Origin: Alphaproteobacteria bacterium
GTDB lineage: Bacteria; Pseudomonadota; Alphaproteobacteria; UBA8366
Direction of reading: 5' to 3'
Length of the DNA: 64,000 bases
NCBI GenBank assembly: GCA_009377445.1
Contig: WHUA01000018.1
Span: 1-64,000 of the forward strand
Of the stretch, positions 7,100 to 15,105 are shown one piece after another. The translations under genes were made by a program, and so were the position numbers. Positions within the stretch are counted from its first letter, which is position 1. Each line of letters begins with the position of its first letter. The notes under the pieces are model-generated. The model searched no databases. It saw only the letters and a program-made list of their open reading frames with translations, and had not been told where the DNA came from.

Positions 7100-7246
7100 G
7101 AATTCCGCTAGTCTGCCACGCCATGGTTAAAAGCTGGTAAATAGTCCTGGCAGCAGCGTATCACAAAGATGCGCTGGTCAACGCCCATGATGCGTGGCGA
7201 ACGCTGAATAGGACGTGGACTCGTTGCTGAGAGGCCTGCCACACGT

Positions 7247-7267
7247 TAACGTAGCGAACGTTATATT
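7247..7267 (+). promoter_or_regulatory. Inverted repeat and -10 box before the isochorismatase-hydrolase operon
   Basis: TAACGT-AGCGA-ACGTTA (7247-7263) forms an inverted repeat and overlaps ACGTTAACGT (7243-7252), a 10-bp palindrome. A TATATT at 7262-7267 could be a -10 element 12 bp before the ATG at 7280. The arrangement looks like an operator covering a promoter; the regulator is not identified. Confidence 0.4.
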
Positions 7268-7279
7268 GAGGCTCGGGTC

Positions 7280-7819
7280 ATGCTTATCAAGCGCGAAGAC
7301 TGCTGTCTACTGGTGATCGACGTACAGGCTCGGCTTTTGCCGGCCATGTACGACCCGTCGCCGGTCGCGGCCAGGTGCCGGGAGCTGCTCCATGCGGCCC
7401 GGGCGGCGGGCGTGCCGATCCTGGTTTCGGAACACTACCCGCGGGGCATCGGGCACACGGCGGAGGCGATCGCGGATCTCGTGCCTGCGGATGCAGTTAT
7501 GGAGAAGATCCTGTTCTCGTGTTTTGCCGAGCCGTCGGTGCGCCAGCGCATCCGCGCCGTCGACAGGCCGGACCTGGTGCTGGCCGGGATGGAGGCGCAT
7601 GTCTGCCTCGGCCAGACGGCCATCGACCTCGTCGCGGCGGGATACCACGTCTTTGTCGCATCGGACGCCACGGCAAGCCGGTCGCGCCTGGACCATGAGA
7701 CGGCGCTGCACCGCATGGCGCAGGAAGGGGCCGAGATCGTGACGACGGAGCGGGTGGTCGGCGCCTGGCTCAGGGACGCCGGCCGGCCTGCCGAGCCGCG
7801 CGTCGAGGGCATGAGATGA
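7280..7819 (+). CDS. Isochorismatase-family cysteine hydrolase
   Basis: 179 residues of the isochorismatase-like fold. The catalytic triad is visible: D14 (LLVIDVQARLLP), K76 (EKILFSCF) and C109 (GMEAHVCLGQT), with the usual cis-peptide region. The short 'YcaC/YcaC-like' form of the family hydrolyses small amides or ring compounds; the substrate is not predictable. It overlaps the next gene by 4 bp (ATGA), so the two hydrolases are co-translated and may act on consecutive steps. Confidence 0.85.
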   Translation: MLIKREDCCLLVIDVQARLLPAMYDPSPVAARCRELLHAARAAGVPILVSEHYPRGIGHTAEAIADLVPADAVMEKILFSCFAEPSVRQRIRAVDRPDLVLAGMEAHVCLGQTAIDLVAAGYHVFVASDATASRSRLDHETALHRMAQEGAEIVTTERVVGAWLRDAGRPAEPRVEGMR

Positions 7820-8523
7820 GCGACAGGCCCCATCTGGTTTTCGTTCCGGGGCTGCTGTGCGATGCGGCGCTGTGGGCGCATCAGATCGGGCACATGGAGG
7901 ACATCGCCGACTGCCACGTGGGCGACACGCGGAGCGACGACACGATCGCCGGCATGGCGCGCACGATCCTGCAAGGCGCGCCGCAGCGGTTCGCCCTGGC
8001 CGGGCTTTCCATGGGGGGCTACGTCGCTTTCGAGATCATGCGCCAGGCGCCGGAGCGCGTCGCCCGGCTGGCGCTGCTCGACACCGCGGCGACGCCCGAC
8101 ACCGAGGAGCGCCGCCAGCGGCGGCTCGACCTCATCAAGCTGGCCGAGATCGGCGAGTTCAAAGGCGTGGCGCCGCGGCTGCTGCCGCAGTTCATCCACC
8201 CGGACCGGCTTCTCGACGGAACCCTGACCGATGCGATCATGGAAATGACCCAGCGTGTCGGCAAGGACGCATTCCTGCGCCAGCAGAATGCGATCATGGG
8301 ACGGGCCGACAGCCGGCCGCATTTGTCCTCGATCAAGGTTCCAACGCTCGTCCTGTCCGGCCGCGGGGACGTGATGACGCCGGTCGAGCGCCACGTCGAG
8401 ATCGCCGAAGCGATCCCGAAGGCGCGTCTCGCCATCGTCGAGGACAGCGGCCACCTCACCACCATGGAGCGCCCCCAGGCGGTAACCGCCCTGCTGCGCG
8501 ACTGGATGATCTACGACCGGTGA
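7816..8523 (+). CDS. Alpha/beta-fold hydrolase
   Basis: 235 residues. Nucleophile elbow GLSMGG with S65, acid D185 (LSGRGDVMTP) and H213 (EDSGHLTTME) complete the triad; the oxyanion region HLVFVPGLLCDAALW is near the N-terminus. The family covers esterases, lactonases and C-C hydrolases, so the substrate is open. Translationally coupled to the isochorismatase-like gene at 7280. Followed by a REPIN-like repeat. Confidence 0.85.
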   Translation: MSDRPHLVFVPGLLCDAALWAHQIGHMEDIADCHVGDTRSDDTIAGMARTILQGAPQRFALAGLSMGGYVAFEIMRQAPERVARLALLDTAATPDTEERRQRRLDLIKLAEIGEFKGVAPRLLPQFIHPDRLLDGTLTDAIMEMTQRVGKDAFLRQQNAIMGRADSRPHLSSIKVPTLVLSGRGDVMTPVERHVEIAEAIPKARLAIVEDSGHLTTMERPQAVTALLRDWMIYDR

Positions 8524-8564
8524 GGCGGCTACCCCCCTTTGCGGGCAGGCCAATCGCATTTGCG

Positions 8565-8700
8565 TATCTTGCACGAATGCCGTGCGTCCTTCGACAGGCT
8601 CAGGATGAGGGAAAATCTTCGTGGCATTGAGGAAAGAACCTCATGCTGAGCCTGTCGAAGCACGCACCCCGCTTGTCCCAATCGCCGCGAGCACCCTCAG
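8565..8700. repeat. REPIN-like element, repeat family 1 (copy b, long form)
   Basis: About 135 bp holding two facing 29-bp arms (8583-8611 and 8639-8667, core CTTCGACAGGCTCAG/CTGAGCCTGTCGAAG) around the spacer AAAATCTTCGTGGCATTGAG. By eye it is nearly identical over its full length to the inverted copy at 16200-16331, including flanks outside the arms (TATCTTGCACGAATGCCGTG and CGCCGCGAGC). That makes it a short transposable-like unit rather than a bare REP. Confidence 0.85.
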
Positions 8701-8723
8701 GAGGGGGATAAGCGCCCGCCGCT

Positions 8724-9488
8724 TTACGACGGCATCAGCGCGCCGCCGTTGACGTGGATCGTCTGGCCGGTGATGAAGCGTGAGTAGGGGCCGACCAGGA
8801 AGCGGACGAGGTCGGCCATGTCCTGCGGCACGCCGCGGCGGCCCATCGGGATCTTCGGGTTCGGGTCGTTGAGCTGCAGGTTGCCGCTGCCGCTCGCGCG
8901 GTCGGTGTCGAACGGGCCGACGACCGCGACGTTCGCGGTGATGCCGTACCGGCCGAGGTCGCTCGCCATGCCGCGGATCATGCCGGCCATGCCGGTCTTC
9001 ACCGCCGACTTATGCGCCCCGCCGGCCCCGCCCTTATAGGCGTTCTGGCCGCTGATGCCGACGATCGACCCGCCGTCGCGCTTCATCATGTAGGGCACGC
9101 AGGCGATCGACAGGAGCAAGGCGCCGTCGAGCGCGACCGCGCGCAGCTTGACCCAGTCCTCGAATGTCAGCTCGGGGAAATTCACCTTGGTGCGGATCGC
9201 GGCGTTGTTGATCAGGACGTCGACCCCGCCGAATGCCTCCGCCGTGGCGTCGACCATGCGCTTCACCTCCGCCGCGTCGGTGATGTCGGCGCGGCAGGCG
9301 ATCGCTTTGCCGCCGGCCTTGCGGATCCCCTGGGCCACTTCTTCGCACAGCTCGCCGGCGGATTTGGCGTTGATCGTCACGGCGGCGCCCGCGCGCGCCA
9401 GCTCCTCGGCGATCGCGCGGCCGATGTTGCGCGAACTTCCGGTCACGATGGCCACTTTGCCTTCGAGTTCCCTGTTGCGGTCTGTCAT
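8724..9488 (-). CDS. SDR-family oxidoreductase-like protein lacking the usual catalytic Tyr
   Basis: 254 residues with a Rossmann fold: cofactor motif TGSSRNIGRA (16-25), D67 region (CRADITDA), NNAA (92-95), S144 in VGISGQNAY, and the C-terminal TGQTIHVNGGALMPS typical of FabG-like SDRs. In the Y-x-x-x-K position, K158 is kept but the residue four before it is G154, and the segment reads GGAGGAHKSAVK. A Tyr occurs at 149 instead. The protein may therefore use a displaced Tyr or bind rather than reduce substrate. It stands alone, with the GGAGG-free start at 9488 (MTDRNRELEGKVAIVTG). Confidence 0.85.
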   Translation of the reverse strand: MTDRNRELEGKVAIVTGSSRNIGRAIAEELARAGAAVTINAKSAGELCEEVAQGIRKAGGKAIACRADITDAAEVKRMVDATAEAFGGVDVLINNAAIRTKVNFPELTFEDWVKLRAVALDGALLLSIACVPYMMKRDGGSIVGISGQNAYKGGAGGAHKSAVKTGMAGMIRGMASDLGRYGITANVAVVGPFDTDRASGSGNLQLNDPNPKIPMGRRGVPQDMADLVRFLVGPYSRFITGQTIHVNGGALMPS

Positions 9489-9608
9489 GGATCTGCTCGC
9501 TTTCCGTCCTTGGATTGGTGTCTGTGGTTGGTGTCTGGATGCCGCTGCCAGCGCTCTCGCGCCAGTTTAGCGCAATCTGGTTTGACTTGTCGTGGCGGCG
9601 GGGGCAGC

Positions 9609-10022
9609 ATGGGGCAGCCCGTCGAACCCAGCCGCGAGGTGGATCCGGTGCTCAGAATTTTCATCCTGCTGGCAATCATCGTGGCGCTGTTCCTGGCGCT
9701 GCCGCCGACGCCCGCCGCCGCCTGGTCGAGCGTTCCATTCCTGCTTCTGGCCGCACTGTTCTTCGATGCCTACCGGCGCGGCCGCCGCCTGCTGCTCGCC
9801 CGCAAGGCGGAGGAGGGGGAAGACACGGCCGTCGCAACCTCGCGCTTTCTCGCCGGCATGATGCTGTTCAACGCCGTGTGGATTGGTCTCGACAGCAACG
9901 CCGCGGCCATGGCGGACGGCGCCTACGCGCACGGCATGGACGGCGGCGCCGGCCTTGGCGGCCTGGATGCGGGCGGTTTCGATTCCGGGGGCGGCGACGG
10001 CAACATGGGCGGCGGCCTGTGA
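9609..10022 (+). CDS. Small membrane protein with Gly/Asp-rich tail, function unknown
   Basis: 137 residues from ATG 9609; a GTG at 9648 is a possible later start. Two membrane helices (about 15-33 and 38-55) are followed by a basic loop (YRRGRRLLLARK) and a weaker hydrophobic stretch (79-95). The tail GLGGLDAGGFDSGGGDGNMG is Gly-rich, resembling the tails of TPM/YgcG-like and DUF-type membrane proteins. It is not recognised as a named family. It precedes an M48-type protease gene on the same strand, which may matter for membrane quality control. Confidence 0.6.
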   Translation: MGQPVEPSREVDPVLRIFILLAIIVALFLALPPTPAAAWSSVPFLLLAALFFDAYRRGRRLLLARKAEEGEDTAVATSRFLAGMMLFNAVWIGLDSNAAAMADGAYAHGMDGGAGLGGLDAGGFDSGGGDGNMGGGL

Positions 10023-10138
10023 GCGTTGCAAGAACCCAGAGCGCCTAAGGTCATCTTCCCGAAAAATTTCCGTCGCAAATCCGCCATCTTCTCGCGCTAT
10101 CGGATACGGTTCGCGCAATTTCGGCATGGCTGATTGGC

Positions 10139-10990
10139 ATGCGTTACGTTCCCAATGTCCTGCCGCTGCTCGCGATGGCCGTTATCCTCGCGGTCTGCGG
10201 TTGGATCGTCGCCGGCGCGCCGGGCATGGCGGGCGTGCTGCTGGGCGTCCTGGCGCTGTTCCTGATCGCGCCGCAGGTGCCGCCGGAGCTGGCGATGAAG
10301 ATCGGCCACGCGATTCCCTTGACCGCATGGCAGGCGCCCGCGCCTTATCACGACCTTGAGCAGCTCGCCCGCCGCTTCGGCCTGGAAGCGGCGCCGAAGC
10401 TGCATGCGGTGAAGACCGAAGCGCCGGTCGTCTTCTCGTCCGGCAACGGCAAGCGCTCCGCGGTCGCGCTGTCCGCCGCCGCCTGCTCGATCCTCAGCGA
10501 GCGCGAGCTTCGCGCCGTGCTGGCGCACGAGATCGCGCATATCGCCGCCGACGATATCGGGCTGATGCGCGTGGCGGACATCCTGGGCCGGATCACGTCC
10601 TTCGTCGCGACCTTCGGCCTGCTGACGGCGCTGTTCGGCGGCTTGGTTCTGCCGGCGGGCGCGATGTCGTCGGGCGTCGTCTGGTTCCTGGCGCTTGCGC
10701 CGACCTCGGCGACGCTGCTTCAGCTCGCCCTGATGCGGCGGCGCGAGTATGCGGCGGACGAGGAGTCGGTCCGCATCACCCACGACCCCGTGGCGCTTGC
10801 TTACGCGCTGCAGAAGATCGAGCGCGCCAGCCGCTGGACGCTGAAGCGCATGCTCGGCGACGCGGGCGGCGTCGAGCTGCCGACCGCGTTGCGCACCCAC
10901 CCGCACACCAAGGATCGCATCGAGCGGCTGATGCGCCTCTCCGGCGCGATGGTTCAGTCGGGCCGGACCATTTCCGGCGCGCGGAAATAG
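10139..10990 (+). CDS. M48-family membrane metalloprotease (HtpX-like)
   Basis: 283 residues. N-terminal hydrophobic helices (about 8-25 and 28-45), zinc motif HEIAH (130-134), third ligand E203 in RRREYAADEES, and two further hydrophobic segments (about 150-170 and 178-198) between them, as in the HtpX/Oma1 group. These proteases degrade or trim misfolded membrane proteins. The 3' end overlaps the convergent AraC-type gene by 37 bp, an unusually long protein-coding overlap; both frames are good up to their stops. Confidence 0.87.
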   Translation: MRYVPNVLPLLAMAVILAVCGWIVAGAPGMAGVLLGVLALFLIAPQVPPELAMKIGHAIPLTAWQAPAPYHDLEQLARRFGLEAAPKLHAVKTEAPVVFSSGNGKRSAVALSAAACSILSERELRAVLAHEIAHIAADDIGLMRVADILGRITSFVATFGLLTALFGGLVLPAGAMSSGVVWFLALAPTSATLLQLALMRRREYAADEESVRITHDPVALAYALQKIERASRWTLKRMLGDAGGVELPTALRTHPHTKDRIERLMRLSGAMVQSGRTISGARK

Positions 10991-11748
10991 CGCCGGGGCG
11001 TCACCCCGAGCGCCTGGCGGAACATCGCGACGAAGCTGCCCACGCTCTCGTAGCCGAGCTCGAGCGCCACCGCCGTCACCGAGCTGCCCTCGGCCAGCAG
11101 CAGCAGCGCCTGCTGCAGGCGCAGCCGCGCCCGCCACTGGCCGAATGTGAGTCCGGTATCCTGGATGAAGAGGCGGGCGAGCGTGCGGGCGCTGGCGCCG
11201 CCGTAGCGTCCCCATTCCCCGAGCGTCCGTTTGCTTCCCGGCTCTCTCTTCAATGCGGCGGCGACCTTCGCGGCGCGCGGGTCGGCAAGCTCGGGCAGGT
11301 GCAGAGGCTTGATCTCGGTATCGCCGATCCGGTCGAGCAGCACGCCGATCAGGCGCCCGTCCGCGCCCGCTTCGTCGTAAAGGGCCGGCAGCTTCGCCGC
11401 CTCCACGATGAGCGCCCGCAGCAACGGCGAGACCATCACGACCGACGGGCGGGAGGGCAGGCCGGCGCAGCGTTCGCCCGACACGTAGACCGAGCGCATG
11501 CTGACGCCGCCCCGGGTCTCGACCGCGTGGGCGACGCCGGGCGGGATCCACACCGCGCGCTCGGGCGGCACCGTCCAGCTTCCGGCCGGGCCGGTGACGG
11601 ACATCACGCCCGACACCGCGAAGACGAGCTGTCCCCGCCCATGACGGTGCAGTCCGGTCGCATGGCCCGGCGGGTATTCGCTGACGAGCACGACGACCGT
11701 GCGCGGGACGTCCGAATAAAGCGCGCGAAGGGGAGCGTCGATGGTCAT
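10954..11748 (-). CDS. AraC-family regulator with N-terminal cupin
   Basis: 264 residues. N-terminal cupin sensing domain (about 20-95; PPGHATGLHRHGRGQLVFAV carries the His ligands) and C-terminal double HTH (about 160-258; 'RTLARLFIQDTGLTFGQWRARLRLQQAL', then VALELGYESVGSFVAMFRQ). This is the AraC group that often controls a divergent exporter or drug-efflux gene. It is divergent from the TSUP transporter at 11853 with 104 bp between them, so that transporter is its most likely target. Start at 11748 is the ATG of MTIDAPLRAL. Confidence 0.88.
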   Translation of the reverse strand: MTIDAPLRALYSDVPRTVVVLVSEYPPGHATGLHRHGRGQLVFAVSGVMSVTGPAGSWTVPPERAVWIPPGVAHAVETRGGVSMRSVYVSGERCAGLPSRPSVVMVSPLLRALIVEAAKLPALYDEAGADGRLIGVLLDRIGDTEIKPLHLPELADPRAAKVAAALKREPGSKRTLGEWGRYGGASARTLARLFIQDTGLTFGQWRARLRLQQALLLLAEGSSVTAVALELGYESVGSFVAMFRQALGVTPRRYFRAPEMVRPD

Positions 11749-11852
11749 TTGGCCAGAATCGCTAAAAAATTGGCATTCTTCAAGAAAACAGACAAGGCGA
11801 TATCCGCTAATCTCCGGCCGCCATACTTCCTCCTCTTAGGGCCTCCTCCCGC

Positions 11853-12599
11853 ATGACACCGCTCGACATCGCCTTCCTGAGCGCCGCCGCCCTCTGCACC
11901 TCGGCCATGACCTCCGTCGTCGGTTCCGGCGGCGGCACGATCCTGATCGCCATCCTGCTGCAGTTCATGCCGCCGGCCGCGGCGATCCCGGTGCACGGCG
12001 CGGTCCAGTTCGTCTCCAATGCCTGGCGGACCTGGCTGTTCCGGCGCGATCTCGCCTGGCACCTGATCTGGCGCTTCGCGCTGCTGGTCCCGGCGGGGAT
12101 CGCGGTTGGCCTCTGGCTGTTCCAGGGCATGTCGAAGGAGACGGTGCAGATCCTGATCGGCTGCTTCATCATCGTCACGCTGTTCACGCGCCAGATCGGG
12201 CGGCTGCGCGGCAAAGACCTGCCGCTCTGGGCGTTCGCGCCGATGGGCTTCGTCGTCGGCGTGCTGAACATGATCGTCGGCGTGGTGGCGCCGGTCGTCG
12301 GCGTGCTGATCATCCGCAAGGAGCTTACCAAGGAAGCCTATGTCGGCACGCTCGGCTTCTACGGCGTGCTGACCAACCTGTTCAAGCTGATCGGCTTCGT
12401 CCTCGTCGGCTTCAGCTTCGCCGCCTACGGCCCGGCGATCCTGGCGATGGTGCCGTCCGTCCTGGTCGGCACCTGGCTCGGCAAGCATGTGCTGGGCCGC
12501 ATCTCGGAGCCGCTGTTCATGATCGTCTTCAAGACGGTGCTGATCGCGCTCGCGCTCAAGCTGATCGTCTGGGACGGCGCGATGCGGTGGGTGGGGTAG
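11853..12599 (+). CDS. TSUP-family (TauE/SafE) membrane transporter
   Basis: 248 residues, about eight hydrophobic helices, with the two internal half-repeats of the TSUP family (GSGGGTILIAILLQ early; GFVVGVLNMIVGVVAPVVG in the second half). The family exports sulfite, sulfoacetate or other small organic anions. The adjacent divergent AraC-type regulator probably controls it. The substrate cannot be told from the sequence. Start ATG at 11853 follows CTCCTCCCGC, a poor ribosome site. Confidence 0.85.
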   Translation: MTPLDIAFLSAAALCTSAMTSVVGSGGGTILIAILLQFMPPAAAIPVHGAVQFVSNAWRTWLFRRDLAWHLIWRFALLVPAGIAVGLWLFQGMSKETVQILIGCFIIVTLFTRQIGRLRGKDLPLWAFAPMGFVVGVLNMIVGVVAPVVGVLIIRKELTKEAYVGTLGFYGVLTNLFKLIGFVLVGFSFAAYGPAILAMVPSVLVGTWLGKHVLGRISEPLFMIVFKTVLIALALKLIVWDGAMRWVG

Positions 12600-12609
12600 G
12601 GCGCCCGCC

Positions 12610-14595
12610 CTAAACGTCCAGATCCCGCACGAACTGCGCGTTCTCCTGGATGTACTCGAAGCGCTTCTCGGGCTTCTTGCCCATCAGGCCTTCGACCAGG
12701 CGGGCGGTGTCGCGTGTGCGCTCCTTGTCGTCGGCATCGGGCAGCTTGACCTGCAGCAGCGTGCGGGTCAGCGGGCTCATCGTCGTTACCTTGAGCTGCG
12801 CCGGCGGCATCTCGCCCAGCCCCTTGAATCGGCTGATCTCGATCTTGGCGCGGCTCTTCAGCACCGTCCGGGTAAGCTCTTCCTTGTGCGCGTCGTCGCG
12901 GGCGTAGACGGTGGTGCTGCCCTGGGTCAGGCGGTAGAGCGGCGGCATGGCGAGGTAGAGCCGCCCGTCCAGCACGAGTCCCGTCATCTCGCGATAGAAG
13001 AAGGTCATCAGCAACGCCGCGATATGCGCGCCATCGACGTCGGCGTCGGTCATGATGATGACGCGGTCGTAGCGCAGCTTGTTGCCGTCGTAATCGCTGC
13101 GCCGGCCGCAGCCCAGCGCCTGGATCAGGTCGGCGATTTCCTGGTTGCCGTTGAGCTTGTCGGCGGATGCGCTGGCGACGTTGAGGATCTTGCCGCGCAA
13201 GGGCAGGACCGCCTGGGTCGCCCGGTCGCGCGCCTGCTTGGCCGAGCCGCCGGCGGAATCGCCCTCGACCAGGAAGATCTCGGTGCCTTCCGACGATCCC
13301 TTGCTGCAGTCGGCGAGCTTGCCGGGCAGGCGCAGCTTGCGGGTCGCGCTCTTGCGGGCGAGGTCCTTGCTCGAGCGGCGGCGCTGGCGCTCTTCGGCGC
13401 GCTCCAGCACGCGCTCCAGCAGGTCGTTGGCGCTGGCGGGATCGCCGCTCAGCCAGAGCTCGAAGTGATCGCGCAGCGGGCCCTCGACCAGCTTGGTCGC
13501 CTGGGGCGAGGTCAGCCGTTCCTTGGTCTGGCCCTGGAACTGCGGGTCGTGGATGAACACCGACAGCATGACGCAGGCGCCGCCGACCACGTCCTCGGCG
13601 GTGATCTGGCCGGCCTTCTTGTTGCCGGACATCTCCGCGTAGTTGCGCAGCCCGCGCGCCAGCGCCGCGCGCAGCGCCGCCTCGTGGCTGCCGCCCTGCG
13701 GCGTCGGGATGGTGTTGCAGTAGGTGCTGACGAAGCCTTCCTCGTCCTGCGGCCAGCAGATCGCCCATTCCGCCTGGCCCATATTGTCTGCGGCGGCGAC
13801 CCGGCCGGCGAAGGCGTCGGGCGTCACCGTCGGGCGTGCGTTCATCGTGAAGCCGAGATAGTCCTTGAGCCCGCCCGGGAAATGAAGCTGGTCCTTCGCC
13901 GGCGTGTCGTCGCCCGCCTTGATCAGCTCGGGATCGCAGCTCCAGCGGATTTCGACGCCGCGGAAGAGATAGGCCTTCGAGCGCACCATGCGGTAGAGCT
14001 GCGCCGGACGGAACGTCAGCTTGTCGCCGAAGATCTCGGGGTCGGGGTGAAAGCGGATCGTCGTGCCGCGGCGGTTGCTGACCTCGCCCATGTCCTTGAG
14101 CTTGCCCTTGGGCTTGCCGCGGGAATAGCTCTGCTGGAACTGGCGGCGGTCGCGCGCCACCTCGACGACCAGCTCGTCCGACAGCGCGTTGACGACCGAA
14201 AGGCCGACGCCGTGCAGGCCGCCCGAGGTCGCGTAGTTCTTGCCCGAGAACTTCCCGCCCGAATGCAGCGTGGTCATAATGACTTCGAGCGCTGACTTGT
14301 TCTTGAACTTCGGGTGCGGATCGACCGGGATGCCGCGGCCGTTGTCGCGCACCGTGACGAAGCCGTCGGCGCCGAGATCGACCTCGATCCGGCTGGCATG
14401 GCCCTCGACCGCCTCGTCCATCGCGTTGTCGAGGACTTCGGCGGCGAGGTGGTGCAGCGCGCGCTCGTCCGTGCCGCCGATATACATGCCGGGGCGGCGG
14501 CGGACCGGCTCCAGCCCTTCGAGGACTTCGATGTCCTTGGCCGAGTAGCTGCCGGACTTGCGCTTGGGATTCGACGAGAAAAGGTCTTCTGACAT
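12610..14595 (-). CDS. parE: DNA topoisomerase IV subunit B
   Basis: 661 residues. GHKL ATPase with E54 and N57 (AAEVLDNAMDEAVEG), DNGRGIP (84-90), GGLHGVGLSVVNALS, transducer domain, then TOPRIM with EGDSAGGSAKQARDR and DADVDGAHIAAL. 'SAKQARDR' and the compact length, without the long insertion of many GyrB proteins, favour ParE over GyrB. With ParC it decatenates daughter chromosomes. Start at 14595 (MSEDLFSS) fits the ParE N-terminus. It is divergent from the thioesterase at 14705. Confidence 0.94.
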   Translation of the reverse strand: MSEDLFSSNPKRKSGSYSAKDIEVLEGLEPVRRRPGMYIGGTDERALHHLAAEVLDNAMDEAVEGHASRIEVDLGADGFVTVRDNGRGIPVDPHPKFKNKSALEVIMTTLHSGGKFSGKNYATSGGLHGVGLSVVNALSDELVVEVARDRRQFQQSYSRGKPKGKLKDMGEVSNRRGTTIRFHPDPEIFGDKLTFRPAQLYRMVRSKAYLFRGVEIRWSCDPELIKAGDDTPAKDQLHFPGGLKDYLGFTMNARPTVTPDAFAGRVAAADNMGQAEWAICWPQDEEGFVSTYCNTIPTPQGGSHEAALRAALARGLRNYAEMSGNKKAGQITAEDVVGGACVMLSVFIHDPQFQGQTKERLTSPQATKLVEGPLRDHFELWLSGDPASANDLLERVLERAEERQRRRSSKDLARKSATRKLRLPGKLADCSKGSSEGTEIFLVEGDSAGGSAKQARDRATQAVLPLRGKILNVASASADKLNGNQEIADLIQALGCGRRSDYDGNKLRYDRVIIMTDADVDGAHIAALLMTFFYREMTGLVLDGRLYLAMPPLYRLTQGSTTVYARDDAHKEELTRTVLKSRAKIEISRFKGLGEMPPAQLKVTTMSPLTRTLLQVKLPDADDKERTRDTARLVEGLMGKKPEKRFEYIQENAQFVRDLDV

Positions 14596-14704
14596 GGCGC
14601 GGATTATAGGGCTGCCGCGGCGCGCTGCAAGCATGATACAGTAGAAAACAAGAGAAACGCATACGACATCTTGCGGTTCTGTTGCCGTTTTATTGGAGTA
14701 TCTC

Positions 14705-15091
14705 GTGAGCGGTGCTGTGGATAAACCGCGCGGTGCGCCAGCGCTGCGCACGGTGGCGATGCCGGCGGACACCAACCCGGCGGGCGACATCTTCGGCGGG
14801 TGGCTGCTGTCGCAGATGGACCTGGCCGGCGGCATCGTGTCGCGCTGGCGGGCGCGGGGCCGCACGGCGACGGTGGCGCTCGATTCGATGGTGTTCCACA
14901 AGCCGGTGCTCGTGGGCGACGTGGTGAGCTGTTACGCCGCAGTCGAGCGGGTCGGCCGCACCTCGCTCACCGTGCATGTCCATGCCTGGGTCGAGCGCGG
15001 CGACGGCGAAACGCTCCACGTCACGGAAGGAACCTTCACCTACGTCGCGATCGGGGAGGATGGGCGGCCGCGGCCGGTCGACCCGGCCTGA
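14705..15091 (+). CDS. Acyl-CoA thioesterase, YciA/hotdog family
   Basis: 128 residues. The hotdog-fold signature NPAGDIFGGWLLSQMDLAGG is near the N-terminus, with the Asp of SQMD as catalytic residue in the YciA/Acot family; VALDSMVFHKPVLVGDVV follows. It hydrolyses acyl-CoAs to free acid and CoA. The start is taken as GTG 14705, because GGAG at 14695-14698 lies 6 bp upstream; a TTG at 14693 would add four residues but would put the ribosome site inside the gene. Confidence 0.88.
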   Translation: MSGAVDKPRGAPALRTVAMPADTNPAGDIFGGWLLSQMDLAGGIVSRWRARGRTATVALDSMVFHKPVLVGDVVSCYAAVERVGRTSLTVHVHAWVERGDGETLHVTEGTFTYVAIGEDGRPRPVDPA

Positions 15092-15105
15092 GGCGCGGCG
15101 CCCGC

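Noticed and set aside
12425..14901. Long open frames overlapping parE in other frames or upstream of its ATG
   Set aside because: They carry no family features; parE on 12610-14595 explains the region.
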